NCBI RefSeq assembly: GCF_029945805.1
Contig: NZ_JAQSDH010000002.1
Coordinates: 1 to 64,000, forward strand
Direction of reading: 5' to 3'
Source: Flavobacterium sp.
GTDB lineage: Bacteria; Bacteroidota; Bacteroidia; Flavobacteriales; Flavobacteriaceae
DNA: 64,000 bases
In this document: positions 7,907-17,658 of the stretch, in pieces
How positions within the stretch are numbered: the first letter of the stretch is position 1
How the letters are laid out: the number at the start of each line of letters is the position of its first letter
Position numbers and translations under genes: made by a program
Notes under the pieces: model-generated
The model's input: only the letters and a program-made list of their open reading frames with translations
The model's database searches: none
What the model was told of the DNA's origin: nothing

Positions 7907-8725
7907 ATGAATTTATTAGGGCATCATAGGGATGCAATAACAGCACTATTAATAAACAATATTATTAATTTTAAAGAGAAAGAAGAGTTACTAAAATACT
8001 ATGAGTTACTAGAAAATTACACTTCAGATGAAGACCATCAAAAAAAATGGCACACGGAAAAGATTAATTTAAAAGACATTTTTCTTAATTTGCATGTGGT
8101 TCAAAAAAGTAAAAATGCCGGTATTGATTTACCTGTTTTATTACAAAATAATAGCGCAACAAAAACCATAATGGTTTGTGGTATGGATCCCAGAAGTGAT
8201 CAAGCAGAGGATACTAAAGTAGTTTTCTGGGCTCCATTCAGCATAATAAAAAAACCAGAGCAGTACATTAAAAGTGATAAGTCTAATTTAGCTTTTTTCG
8301 ATGTTCTTACAAAAAGCTACAATTTATATGTTACCGATATTTATAAATTGTTTTTTAGGTATAATGGAAAAGTAAGTAATACAATTAGAGAATATACAGA
8401 ACTAAAAGTTCATGCTGAGGTATTATTAGAAGAAATTAAAATAATTAAACCCGAATTTATTGTCACGCTAGGAAATGCCTCAAAGGATGCATTAAATACT
8501 ATACTTTCTAAACACGATAACAGTATTTTAAACACAATAAATATTGATGGAGCTACGCTAATTAATTGTAATATAGAACATCATTTTAAGGTTATAAATC
8601 TTCCACATATTAGTGGATTAGCAATAGCCGCAAAGAAAAGATTACTTGATGGAAAAGAATTAATTGGAAAATCTTCCAATGAAAAGTTAGGGAATTTTGT
8701 TTGTAATATTGTATCTAAATTATAG
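7907..8725 (+). CDS. Uracil-DNA-glycosylase-superfamily-like protein
   Basis: The 272-residue product shows the alpha/beta pattern of the UDG superfamily. A first strand ends in a phosphate-loop-like VCGMDPRSD block (about 87-95), a middle segment reads LYVTDIYKLFF, a strand reads IKPEFIVTLGNASKDAL, and a late LPHISGLA block sits where UDG enzymes have their HPS loop. Classical catalytic residues are not clearly conserved, so it may bind or sense nucleic acid rather than excise uracil. There is no signal peptide. It is the last gene of the operon. UDG-like folds are recurrent in defence loci, but the role here is inference. Confidence 0.5.
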   Translation: MNLLGHHRDAITALLINNIINFKEKEELLKYYELLENYTSDEDHQKKWHTEKINLKDIFLNLHVVQKSKNAGIDLPVLLQNNSATKTIMVCGMDPRSDQAEDTKVVFWAPFSIIKKPEQYIKSDKSNLAFFDVLTKSYNLYVTDIYKLFFRYNGKVSNTIREYTELKVHAEVLLEEIKIIKPEFIVTLGNASKDALNTILSKHDNSILNTINIDGATLINCNIEHHFKVINLPHISGLAIAAKKRLLDGKELIGKSSNEKLGNFVCNIVSKL

Positions 8726-8775
8726 TTTTTGTATTTTTAAATGAAAAAACTTCCCATTTTTTATTAAATACCGTA

Positions 8776-9481
8776 ATGACAAAACAAGTGTATCATTTAG
8801 ATGTTTATTCTTTAAGTGAATTAAAAGAACAATTAATAAAAAAAAGGTTTCAGAATTACTTCCAAGTCAGAATGTGCCAATCATGAATTCGTTAGAAAGC
8901 AGTTTTTCGAGCATTGTTTTGATCCATCATTTAGGATTCCACAGTATGCTCATGGTCTTGAATATTATTTAAATGAGGTTAAATTCGATTATGATATAAA
9001 ATATTTAAAGGATTTTATTTTTGCAAAATCAGTCTTGTTTAGGCATTATTATTTAAAAAAAGACTTTGAAAAAGCTATTGCTCTTGGAAAAGAAATTTAT
9101 GAGATAAAAACTATAAGTGAAAAGGATATCAGTAAAGTTCATCTCTTTCCTAGAATTAGATTCATTGCATACAAACTTTGGTATTTGAGTTTGTGTAACG
9201 GAAAAGATATGGCTCTTAACAATTATATTGAGGAAATCCTTTCTTATTCTTTAGCGATACATGATGCTTTGAATTTGAATGATAAGAGAATAGTATTCTA
9301 TACTATTGGTGAAGTGTTTACCTCATTGGGAGTTTCTTCAAAATTTCAAAATCAGTTAAAGGAATTGTATTATAACGAGTTTACTTATTTGCCAGCTCAA
9401 GTTATTAGTAAACCGCTAAAATTAATGTTGCCTTATATAGAACCCAACGGTTTACTGCAACAAAGGCCTTTAGTGATTTAG
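8776..9481 (+). pseudogene. Decayed second copy of the 924-2009 regulator
   Basis: The reading frame opens at 8776 with a short version of the regulator's N-terminus (SLSELKEQLIKK) and then shifts frame within an A-run near 8840-8848. In the new frame FRITSKSEC matches the intact copy's FPIRSKSDC. The match then jumps about 130 codons to HEFVRKQF (intact copy NKFVKQF) and continues to the end (SVLFRHYYL, EPNGLLQQRPLVI). The gene has therefore suffered a frameshift and a large internal deletion. A TTG-initiated frame of 148 residues at 9035 could still produce a C-terminal fragment. It closes the island on the right-hand side. Confidence 0.8.
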
Positions 9482-9537
9482 TTTATTATACAATAAATTA
9501 TATCTGATATTCAAACTTGAATTTTATTAACCCCTTA

Positions 9538-10494
9538 CTATTTCAAAAATCGAATATGTGGAAATTGCTCTTTTAATCTGAAAATCTTAGTGTTAAGACT
9601 ATTTAAAAACTTTTGATGCGCCTCAGAATTGGGATTAAACGGACGATGTGCCAACGCTTTTTGGATACTTGAAACTTCCTCTATTGTAGCATGATGCTCT
9701 TCCGAAATATAATTTTCAAGAAAACGCAACCAGATATAATCGATAGTCGTTTGGCTTGGATGCAACATATCATCTGCATAGAAACGATAATCACGGAGTT
9801 CGTCCATTAGGATTTCGTAGGAAGGAAAGTAATTGACAATTGACAATTGATAATTGATAATTTTATGCATTGCCGAAATTAAGTGCGCCTTGCTGTGCTG
9901 ATTTTCTACAAAACCATCTTTAATGTGACGCACTGGTGAAATCGTGAAAATAAAAGCACAATTTGGATTTATTTTTTGGATTAAATCAATAGTATTTTGA
10001 ATCGATTTTTCAATGGTTGCAACCGATAAAATCTCTTTTACAAATTGACTTTGCGGCACTTTATGACAATTGGCTACAATTTTTTGGGATGCCTTATTTC
10101 GATAAATCCAAGAAGTTCCGTAGGTAAGTATGAAGTGCGTGGATTCGGTAATTTGGTTATTTGTTGATTCGAGAAGTTCGTTAAGCGAATTCAAAAACGC
10201 TTCTTTATTTGGATTACTTAATTCTGAATGCACCTCGAAGCAATGCCACAAATCATTGTAAAAGAAGATGTCATTTTCGGTAAACATTTCTTGATTCACT
10301 ACTCTAGCAATCAGCCTTTCGATTGAAACCGGATTGAAGAGTATCCCAAACGGATTCACCACATTCTGAAACTTGAAATAATCGAACTTTTCACCCATAT
10401 TCTCAGCGAAACAAGAACCTAATGACACTATCTTAGATTGATAGCTTATTGGATGCTGCGATTTTTCGATTGTAATTTTGGTCGTAAAGTTCAT
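9538..10494 (-). CDS. GSCFA-domain protein
   Basis: The 318-residue protein carries the namesake block SLGSCFAENMGEKF (about residues 25-38) and a late ADDMLHPSQTTIDYIW block resembling the DxxH part of SGNH-type hydrolases. These proteins are thought to be hydrolase-like, with unknown substrate, and are common in Bacteroidetes. There is no signal peptide. Residues in IINYQLSIVNY are encoded by copies of an AATTGATA/AATTGACA-type 8-bp repeat (9835-9868) that elsewhere in this window is intergenic, so an in-frame repeat insertion is likely. It is divergent from the ABC transporter gene. Confidence 0.8.
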   Translation of the reverse strand: MNFTTKITIEKSQHPISYQSKIVSLGSCFAENMGEKFDYFKFQNVVNPFGILFNPVSIERLIARVVNQEMFTENDIFFYNDLWHCFEVHSELSNPNKEAFLNSLNELLESTNNQITESTHFILTYGTSWIYRNKASQKIVANCHKVPQSQFVKEILSVATIEKSIQNTIDLIQKINPNCAFIFTISPVRHIKDGFVENQHSKAHLISAMHKIINYQLSIVNYFPSYEILMDELRDYRFYADDMLHPSQTTIDYIWLRFLENYISEEHHATIEEVSSIQKALAHRPFNPNSEAHQKFLNSLNTKIFRLKEQFPHIRFLK

Positions 10495-10632
10495 TTTCAG
10501 ATTTTAAAATTCAAAAGTACGGAAAATGATTTTGAAACGAATTTCGACTATCGAATTATAAACGAATACAATCCAAACCTTTCCCTGTTGGCTAATTATT
10601 TTCTACTTTTAGCATTCCAAAAAAAAAACTTC

Positions 10633-12384
10633 ATGAAACTATTATATGCTTACCTCAAAAAACACAAAATGCTGTTGTTTTTTGCGCTCTTAATGGCGGC
10701 TGTAAACATTTGCTTCAGCTTGTCCGACTCTATAATTACCGGTAAATTACTGCAAGATTGTGGAGTTGGCATTGCAAAATACAAAGGAAACGAAATGGCG
10801 TTTATCAAATCGCTTTCGTTTTGGCTCGGATTATCATTGGGCGCTGCAATGATTTCTCGAATTACTAAAAACTTTCAGGATTATTTTACCAATATCGTTA
10901 TCCAAAGAACCGGTGCCGAAATGTACACCGACGGGATCAAAAAATCATTGGATTTGCCTTATGAAGAATTTGAAGACCAACGCAGCGGTGAGACTTTAAG
11001 CAAATTAACCAAAGTGCGAATCGATTCGGAAAAGCTAATTACCCTTTCGATTTCGTTGATATTCCAAACCGTAATCGGGTTCATTTTTGTTATCGTTTAC
11101 GTTTCGCGCATTGATTACAGAATCTCAATCATCTTCCTGCTTACAGCGCCAATTATTGCTGTGATTAGTTCCTATTTAGGTAAAAAGATTAAAGTTGTTT
11201 CCCGAAAAATTGTAACCCAAACCAATTCGTTAGCCGGTTCAACAACTGAAAGTTTGCGAAATATTGAATTGGTAAAAAGTTTAGGATTGACCTATCAAGA
11301 AGAAAAGCGTTTGAACTTAAATACCTTAAAAATCCTTCAACTCGAATTACAAAAAATCCGTTTCATCCGAAGTTTGAGTTTTATTCAAGGAACAACGGTT
11401 CACTTTTTACGAACTTCTGTTGTATTTACACTGTATTATTTCTTATTCGGTGACAAAATTATTGTTGGTGATTTACTGACTATGGTTTTCTTTACGTTCT
11501 TTATTTTCGGTCCATTACAAGAATTGGGTTCGTATATTATTGCCTTAAACGAAACAAAAGTTTCTATGGAAAACTTCCAAGAATTACTGAATGCCCCAAA
11601 AGAATACCGTCCGAAAAATGCCAAAAATGTGGGTGCTATTCAATCGTTACATTTTTCAGATGTGAGTTTCAAACACAAATCGGCCAAGCACAATGCGGTT
11701 GAAAATATTACGTTTAATATAAAACAAGGTGAAACCGTCGCGTTTGTTGGTCCATCCGGAGCGGGTAAAACGACTTTGGTGAAACTTTTGGTTGGATTGT
11801 ATCCGCCAGCAAAAGGGCATGTGAAGTACAACGAAATTGATTCCACAGAAATTGATTTACTCGATTTAAGAAAACAACTCGGTTTCGTAACGCAAGATGC
11901 ACAGCTGTTCTCAGGAACCATTCGGGAGAATTTATTATTTGTAAAACCATCTGCTACTGACGAGGAATTGATTGAAGTGTTGCACAAAGCCAGTTGCGAT
12001 AGATTATTGGAACGTGCCGAGGACGGATTAAATTCAACCATTGGCGAAGGCGGAATCAAAGTTTCGGGTGGCGAAAAACAACGATTGTCCATTGCACGTG
12101 CGATTTTACGAAATCCGAACTTATTGATATTTGACGAAGCAACCTCAGCATTAGATTCGATTACGGAAGAAGAAATCAATGCGACCATCCGAAACATATC
12201 CGATAAAAACAGAATTACCGTTTTAATTGCCCACCGATTATCAACGGTAATGCACGCAGATAAGATTTTTGTTTTAGAACAAGGAAAGATTATCGAACAA
12301 GGCAGACACGAAGGGTTATTAGATGAAAAAGGTTTGTATTACGCGATGTGGCGTCAGCAGATTGGTGAACGCAAAAAAGAATAA
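10633..12384 (+). CDS. ABC exporter, fused permease and ATPase
   Basis: The 583-residue protein has an ABC membrane domain with six predicted helices (about 1-310), then a nucleotide-binding domain: Walker A GPSGAGKTTL, Q-loop FVTQDAQLF, signature VSGGEKQRLSIARAIL, Walker B LLIFDEATSALDS and H-loop IAHRLST. This is the type IV exporter (MsbA/multidrug) layout working as a dimer at the inner membrane. An in-frame ATG occurs 195 bp upstream, but it would run through the divergent GSCFA gene; the ATG at 10633 directly precedes the first helix. The substrate cannot be told (lipid or drug). A terminator follows. Confidence 0.9.
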   Translation: MKLLYAYLKKHKMLLFFALLMAAVNICFSLSDSIITGKLLQDCGVGIAKYKGNEMAFIKSLSFWLGLSLGAAMISRITKNFQDYFTNIVIQRTGAEMYTDGIKKSLDLPYEEFEDQRSGETLSKLTKVRIDSEKLITLSISLIFQTVIGFIFVIVYVSRIDYRISIIFLLTAPIIAVISSYLGKKIKVVSRKIVTQTNSLAGSTTESLRNIELVKSLGLTYQEEKRLNLNTLKILQLELQKIRFIRSLSFIQGTTVHFLRTSVVFTLYYFLFGDKIIVGDLLTMVFFTFFIFGPLQELGSYIIALNETKVSMENFQELLNAPKEYRPKNAKNVGAIQSLHFSDVSFKHKSAKHNAVENITFNIKQGETVAFVGPSGAGKTTLVKLLVGLYPPAKGHVKYNEIDSTEIDLLDLRKQLGFVTQDAQLFSGTIRENLLFVKPSATDEELIEVLHKASCDRLLERAEDGLNSTIGEGGIKVSGGEKQRLSIARAILRNPNLLIFDEATSALDSITEEEINATIRNISDKNRITVLIAHRLSTVMHADKIFVLEQGKIIEQGRHEGLLDEKGLYYAMWRQQIGERKKE

Positions 12385-12390
12385 AAACAA

Positions 12391-12428
12391 AAAAGCCTTT
12401 CAATACAAAATTTGAAAGGCTTTTTTTT
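12391..12428 (+). terminator. Rho-independent terminator
   Basis: GCCTTTCAA (12395-12403) pairs with TTGAAAGGC (12412-12420) and is followed by eight T residues. An A-run precedes the stem, so it can also serve the convergent lipoprotein gene on the minus strand. Confidence 0.85.
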
Positions 12429-12446
12429 AGGTAAGTTTAACAGTAA

Positions 12447-13205
12447 CTATTCGTAAATATACTGAACTGTTTCCATTGTCATTCCTGATTGACTTATACT
12501 AGAGGTTAATGGAAAATCAGAAGTGTCATAAGTATACGAATAATTATCAGTATAAGTGAATCCGGTAGTTACCCGAGTTTCGGTTACGATATTGCGCAGC
12601 ACACCTCTATTGCCTGCGTCGGCATAACCAGCTATTTTATCATATCCTAAAATGTTTTTATAAGGATTGTTTTTGGTGTCATAGGTATACGTGTAAGAAG
12701 AATTATCATCTCCTGTAGAAACTATTGATACTACTTCACCATCTAAAAGCGTTATTGTACGTGTAGTCACTAAGTCAGTTGGAGTAGCAGAAGCTGAATT
12801 CCCGTAATAGTAGGATGAAGAAATGGTTCCGTCGGAATTGTATGCAAACACTTCTCTTTCGGCTGTATCTTGTTCAAAATCCAAATAAATATAAGACGCT
12901 AATTTGTTATTCGAGTTATAAGTAAACGTTGATTGATCTATCAAAGCATCTGTGTCATCATATCCTTCTAACTTGGTAATCAAGTTCCCGGTATAAATAG
13001 CCTTGTAATAAGTGCCATCGGAGTCATTAACTCTAAGCAATTTATCACCAGTGTAGGTAAAGGTTTGCGTATCTGAATTTCCTGCATTATCCGTAGTAAT
13101 CTCTTGACGTAATTTTTGGTTACTTGAAGAAGAATTACTATCGCTCGAAGAACAAGAAGATAGCATCAATAACAATGCACTACAGGCTAAAACTATTTTT
13201 TTCAT
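12447..13205 (-). CDS. Lipoprotein with YD-type repeats
   Basis: The 252-residue product has a lipoprotein signal peptide (lipobox LSSC, Cys18) followed by a serine-rich linker. The rest is a run of short beta-hairpin repeats with YT/YD/YN patterns (TFTYTGDKLLRVNDSDGT, TFTYNSNNKLASYIY, FAYNSDGTISS, YTYDTKNNPYKN). These resemble RHS/YD-like repeats seen in many Bacteroidetes surface lipoproteins, often annotated DUF4595-like. It probably sits on the outer membrane; the function is unknown. It is followed on its strand by the gene for alaS upstream at 13264. Confidence 0.65.
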   Translation of the reverse strand: MKKIVLACSALLLMLSSCSSSDSNSSSSNQKLRQEITTDNAGNSDTQTFTYTGDKLLRVNDSDGTYYKAIYTGNLITKLEGYDDTDALIDQSTFTYNSNNKLASYIYLDFEQDTAEREVFAYNSDGTISSSYYYGNSASATPTDLVTTRTITLLDGEVVSIVSTGDDNSSYTYTYDTKNNPYKNILGYDKIAGYADAGNRGVLRNIVTETRVTTGFTYTDNYSYTYDTSDFPLTSSISQSGMTMETVQYIYE

Positions 13206-13263
13206 TTTTAGATTTGTTAGTTAAATTCTTTGTAAACGTAAAGAAATTAAATCAATTATCACT

Positions 13264-15900
13264 TTATTTTATAAAATCCCTCACTTTTTCCAAGGCTTCT
13301 TTGATTCCGTTTCTATTTTTTCCCTTGCCTGAGGCGAAGAAAGGTTGCCCGCCACCGTTTCCGTCAATATATTTACCTAGTTCTCTAATTACAGTTCCGG
13401 CATTTAAGCCTTTACCTGCAACTAATTCTTTAGAAATATAACAATGAATGTTTGGCAAACCGTCTTCAATGGAAGCTAAGAACACAAACGAATTGGGTCT
13501 AGAAGTTCCGATGGCTTGCGCCAAATCTTTCGCCGATGCCATAGATAAATCTACTTGTTTGGATAGAAAATTAATTGCATTCACTTCTTGGAACTCGCTA
13601 ACCAAATTATCTTTCAAGCCTTCTACTTTTTCTTTTAGTAATTGCTCAATCTGTTTTTTCAGTTTCGCATTGTCATCTTGTAATGAAACTACGGCTTTTA
13701 AAATATCTTGTGGATTTTTCAAGGTTTCTTTTATCGCATCCAAATCGGTTTCTTGTTGGCTAAAATAGTCTTTTACCGCATCACCCGTAATCGCTTCAAT
13801 ACGACGAATTCCGGCTGCAACCGCACCTTCTGATATGATTTTGAAATGCCAAATTTCAGCGGTATTTTTGACGTGAATTCCACCACATAATTCTTTGCTG
13901 TCTCCGAATTCAATCATTCGAACACTATCGCCATATTTTTCACCAAACAAAGCCATCGCGCCTTTTTCTAACGCTTCTTTAATCGGAATATTTCGGTGTT
14001 CTACCAAATTTAAGTGGTTTTGAACATTTGTATTTACAAAATCTTCAATTTTCTGCAATTGTTCTTCTGTAACTTTTGCGTAGTGAGAGAAGTCAAAACG
14101 AAGATGATAAGGCGATACTAGAGATCCTTTTTGTTCAACATGGTTACCTAAAATATCACGTAATCCTTTATGCAATAGGTGTGTCGCTGAGTGATTTTTA
14201 GCTGTATTGTCTCTTAAAGGCCAATTTACTCTTGCGTTAAAAATACCGTCTAACTTTGAAGGTAAATTTTTTGTGAAATGTAAAATCAGGTTATTTTCTT
14301 TCTTAGTGTCAATAATATCAATCGTTTCATTTGCTGAAAATAATTTTCCTTTATCACCAACTTGTCCTCCGCCTTCTGGATAGAATGGTGTATTATCTAA
14401 AACGATTTGGTATAAAATCCCATCTTTTTTAGAATCTACTTTACGGATTCGTGTAATTTTTACATCGTTTTCGGTTTGGTCGTAACCAACGAATGTTTCT
14501 ACATTTCCTGGAATCAAAACGTTCCAATCTTCAGTAGAAACTTCGGAAGCCGCACGCGAACGGTCTTTTTGCGCCTTCATTGAAACATCAAATTCCGATT
14601 CGTTGAACGACATTCCTTTTTCTTTCAGAATCAAAGCGGTCAAATCTTTTGGAAAACCAAACGTATCATACAATTCGAATGCTTTTGCACCTGAAACTTC
14701 GTCGCCGTTAGTATTAGAAATTACATTGTCTAACAATTGCAACCCTTGATCTAACGTTCTCAAAAACGACGCTTCTTCTTCACGAATTACATTCGTAACC
14801 AATTGCTGCTGGGTTCTGATTTCTGGGAAAAAATCGCCCATTTGATGGGCCAAAACTTCAACTAATTTATTGATGAAAGGTTCTTTTGTTCCCAAAAATG
14901 TAAATCCGTAACGAATCGCACGACGCAAAATTCTTCGAATTACATAACCTGCACCCGTATTTGACGGAAGTTGTCCGTCAGCAATAGCAAAGGCTACGGC
15001 GCGAACGTGATCTACAATTACACGAATGGCAATGTTGGTTTTGTTTTGGTCCTCGCTTATATTTTTAACTTCGTTTGAAGTGTATTTTAATCCTGTAATT
15101 TGTTCCACTTTTTCGATAAGTGGCATGAACACATCAGTATCATAGTTTGATGTTTTTCCTTGTAATGCCATACACAAACGCTCAAATCCCATTCCCGTAT
15201 CTACGTGACGCGCAGGTAATTTTTCTAAACTTCCGTCGGCTTTACGATTGAATTCCATGAATACATTATTCCAGATTTCAACAACCTGCGGATGATCGTT
15301 ATTCACTAAACTTTTCCCTGAAACTGCAGCTTTCTCTTCATCTGTTCGTAAATCGACATGAATTTCAGAACACGGACCACACGGCCCTTGTTCGCCCATT
15401 TCCCAGAAGTTGTCTTTCTTGTTTCCAAGTATGATTCGGTCTTCGTTGATAAGTGTTTTCCAGATATCCCAAGCTTCTTGGTCAAACGGAACATTCTCTT
15501 CTTTGTTTCCTTCAAAAACAGAAACGTATAGATTTTCTTTTGGAATTTTATACACTTCGGTCAATAATTCCCATGCCCAATTGATGGCTTCTTTTTTGAA
15601 ATAATCGCCAAAAGACCAATTTCCAAGCATTTCGAACATGGTGTGATGATAGGTGTCAAAACCTACATCTTCTAAGTCATTATGTTTTCCTGAAACACGA
15701 AGGCATTTTTGCGTATCGGCTATTCGATTGCTTTTAGGGGTAGCATTTCCTAAAAAATATTCTTTGAACTGTGCCATTCCCGAGTTGTTGAACATTAAAG
15801 TGGGATCGTCTTTTAAAACGATTGGCGCTGAAGGAACAATTAAGTGTTCTTTGGATTCGAAGAAGTGTAAAAACTGTTTACGAATGTCTTGTGATTTCAT
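13264..15900 (-). CDS. alaS: Alanine-tRNA ligase
   Basis: This 878-residue enzyme charges tRNA-Ala with alanine. The N-terminus is typical ([19 protein letters not shown], then [10 protein letters not shown]). The editing domain shows the zinc-binding HxxxH in HSATHLLH and CxxxH in CGGIH, and the C-terminal C-Ala domain ends with [12 protein letters not shown]. Length is normal for the family. It is divergent from the M23 peptidase gene at 16172; alaS next to an M23 peptidase and a MerR gene looks like ordinary core-genome order. Confidence 0.97.
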   Translation of the reverse strand: MKSQDIRKQFLHFFESKEHLIVPSAPIVLKDDPTLMFNNSGMAQFKEYFLGNATPKSNRIADTQKCLRVSGKHNDLEDVGFDTYHHTMFEMLGNWSFGDYFKKEAINWAWELLTEVYKIPKENLYVSVFEGNKEENVPFDQEAWDIWKTLINEDRIILGNKKDNFWEMGEQGPCGPCSEIHVDLRTDEEKAAVSGKSLVNNDHPQVVEIWNNVFMEFNRKADGSLEKLPARHVDTGMGFERLCMALQGKTSNYDTDVFMPLIEKVEQITGLKYTSNEVKNISEDQNKTNIAIRVIVDHVRAVAFAIADGQLPSNTGAGYVIRRILRRAIRYGFTFLGTKEPFINKLVEVLAHQMGDFFPEIRTQQQLVTNVIREEEASFLRTLDQGLQLLDNVISNTNGDEVSGAKAFELYDTFGFPKDLTALILKEKGMSFNESEFDVSMKAQKDRSRAASEVSTEDWNVLIPGNVETFVGYDQTENDVKITRIRKVDSKKDGILYQIVLDNTPFYPEGGGQVGDKGKLFSANETIDIIDTKKENNLILHFTKNLPSKLDGIFNARVNWPLRDNTAKNHSATHLLHKGLRDILGNHVEQKGSLVSPYHLRFDFSHYAKVTEEQLQKIEDFVNTNVQNHLNLVEHRNIPIKEALEKGAMALFGEKYGDSVRMIEFGDSKELCGGIHVKNTAEIWHFKIISEGAVAAGIRRIEAITGDAVKDYFSQQETDLDAIKETLKNPQDILKAVVSLQDDNAKLKKQIEQLLKEKVEGLKDNLVSEFQEVNAINFLSKQVDLSMASAKDLAQAIGTSRPNSFVFLASIEDGLPNIHCYISKELVAGKGLNAGTVIRELGKYIDGNGGGQPFFASGKGKNRNGIKEALEKVRDFIK

Positions 15901-15958
15901 TTTAGATTATTAGACTGTTAGATCTTTAGATTATTAGATTTAAAAAAATGGTTCCTAC

Positions 15959-16027
15959 TTAGCCCCGATTGCAGTGAAAATCCTTTTTGTAAAAAAAGAT
16001 TGTAACGGAAAGCGGGAATATGGTTCA
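15959..16027. repeat. Palindromic interspersed repeat, short form
   Basis: An imperfect inverted repeat: the left arm contains CCCGATTGCAGTGAAAATC, and the right arm GATTGTAACGGAAAGCGGG pairs with it at about 14 of 19 positions, around a T/A-rich centre. The same arms recur at 58126-58258 with extra DNA in the middle. It lies in the 271-bp gap between alaS and the peptidase, next to two copies of TTAGATTATTAGA (15903-15940). It behaves like a non-autonomous REP-like element. Confidence 0.55.
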
Positions 16028-16171
16028 TTAGAAAGCCAAACGTTGTGCTCCTAAGAATCTGAAACGAGTTCAGATTAAATAAAATTTAGGGTTTAACTGA
16101 AACATTTGCTAAATTTGTTCGTATAACCATTGTTTCTGTAAAACTTGCACAAAAATAGTATAAATTAAAAA

Positions 16172-17152
16172 ATGGCGAAGAAAGTAAAGTATTATTTCGA
16201 TACCGAAAGTTTAGCTTACCGCAAAATAAAAACAAAACTGTCCAAAAAACTAGGATATATAGGTTTGTTTTTATTGGCTTCTTCCCTATTTGGATTTTTA
16301 TGTTTTGTGGCTTTATTGAATACTTCGTTTTTAGATACTCCAAAAGACCGATTGCAGGCACGTGAAATTGAAACAATGAAATTGCGGTATTCTATTTTAA
16401 ATAGAAAAATGGATGAGATTGATGAAGTTTTGGCCGATGTTGCCGATAGAGATAATAATGTTTATCGTGCTTATTTCAATACATCACCAATTCCGATGGA
16501 ACAACGAAAAGCAGGTTTTGGCGGTGTGAACCGATACAAAGAATTGGAAGGATTTAATAACTCGCAACTCGTTGTTAACACTTCTAAACGCGTAGACATC
16601 ATATCGAAAGAGCTTGCTATTCAATCAAAATCTTTGGACGAGATATTGAAGTTGGCGAAAGAAAAAAATAAATTATTGGCTTCGATTCCAGCGATTCAGC
16701 CTGTTAAGAATGAAGCATTAAAGCATATTGCTTCGGGATTTGGTTATAGAAGTGATCCGTTTACCAAAGTGAGAAAGATGCATGAAGGAATGGATTTTAC
16801 GGCAAAAACAGGAACACCCATTTTTGCGACAGGTGATGGCGTTGTGGCGAGTGCGGATAATTCGAAGTCAGGTTATGGAAATCATATTGAAATTAAACAT
16901 GGTTTTGGGTATCTGACCTTGTACGGGCATTTAAGCAAGTACAACTGTCGTGCGGGACAACGAGTGAAACGTGGTGATGTAATTGGTTACGTAGGAAGTA
17001 CCGGACGAAGTGAAGCACCGCATTTGCATTATGAAGTACATAAAGATGGGAAAGTGGTCAACCCAATTAATTTTTATTACGGAAATATATCGGCTGCAGA
17101 ATATGTAGTAATATCAAAAATGGCTAATCAGGAAAATCAATCTCTCGACTAA
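16172..17152 (+). CDS. M23 family peptidoglycan peptidase
   Basis: The 326-residue protein has a cytoplasmic basic N-terminus, one membrane helix (about 31-53), a coiled-coil stalk (about 60-185) and a LytM/M23 domain (about 190-305). Zinc ligands are visible: HEGMDF (H-x3-D) and HLHYEVH (HxH). This layout fits a periplasmic D,D-endopeptidase or a cell-wall hydrolase activator facing the periplasm. A TAAATTTG element at 16110-16117 may be its -7 region. It is divergent from alaS and followed 80 bp later by a MerR-type gene. Confidence 0.9.
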   Translation: MAKKVKYYFDTESLAYRKIKTKLSKKLGYIGLFLLASSLFGFLCFVALLNTSFLDTPKDRLQAREIETMKLRYSILNRKMDEIDEVLADVADRDNNVYRAYFNTSPIPMEQRKAGFGGVNRYKELEGFNNSQLVVNTSKRVDIISKELAIQSKSLDEILKLAKEKNKLLASIPAIQPVKNEALKHIASGFGYRSDPFTKVRKMHEGMDFTAKTGTPIFATGDGVVASADNSKSGYGNHIEIKHGFGYLTLYGHLSKYNCRAGQRVKRGDVIGYVGSTGRSEAPHLHYEVHKDGKVVNPINFYYGNISAAEYVVISKMANQENQSLD

Positions 17153-17232
17153 TGCGTGGAAAAAGTGTTCCGTGTTCACTTCATAGTGTTCCGTGTTCCA
17201 ATTTTAGCGTATAGTTTAAAAAATAGTTTAAA

Positions 17233-17565
17233 ATGCATATAGAACTAACAGAAGGCAAAAGATATTACAGCATTGGAGAAGTTTCCAAAGCTTTTAACGT
17301 GAACACATCCCTGATTCGCTTTTGGGATAAAGAATTCGACATCTTAAAACCAAAAAAAAATGCAAAAGGAAACAGGATGTTCACTCCTGAAGATGTAAAG
17401 AATTTACAACTTATATATCATTTGGTTAAAGAACGTGGCTTTACACTTGAAGGGGCGAAAACACATTTGAAGGAAGGTCAAAAGAAAACCTTGGACAAAT
17501 TTGAAATCATTAGTAAGCTGGAGACCATCAAATCGCAATTAGTGAATATTAAAAATCAATTATAA
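17233..17565 (+). CDS. MerR-family transcriptional regulator
   Basis: The short, 110-residue MerR-like protein has the winged helix-turn-helix (YYSIGEVSKAFNVNTSLIRFWDKEF, split here as about residues 11-35), then FTPEDVKNLQLIYHLVKERG and a C-terminal dimerisation helix. There is no cysteine cluster, so it is not a metal sensor of the classic type. Such short MerR proteins are conserved beside M23 peptidase and LemA genes in Flavobacteriaceae. Target genes are unknown. Confidence 0.85.
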   Translation: MHIELTEGKRYYSIGEVSKAFNVNTSLIRFWDKEFDILKPKKNAKGNRMFTPEDVKNLQLIYHLVKERGFTLEGAKTHLKEGQKKTLDKFEIISKLETIKSQLVNIKNQL

Positions 17566-17658
17566 AAATTACAAAAAATCACTGGCAATTGCAATTTCAA
17601 AAATCAATGCCGATGACTAAAATTAAAAACAAATACTTAACTTTAAATTAAACAAAAA

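Noticed and set aside
10438..10632. N-terminal extension of the ABC exporter from an upstream ATG
   Set aside because: It would overlap the divergent GSCFA gene and adds residues without homology before the first membrane helix; the ATG at 10633 is the natural start.
11640..12197. Long open frame (185 codons) on the minus strand inside the ABC exporter gene
   Set aside because: It is antisense to conserved Walker A, signature and Walker B motifs; the open frame follows from codon bias of the real gene.
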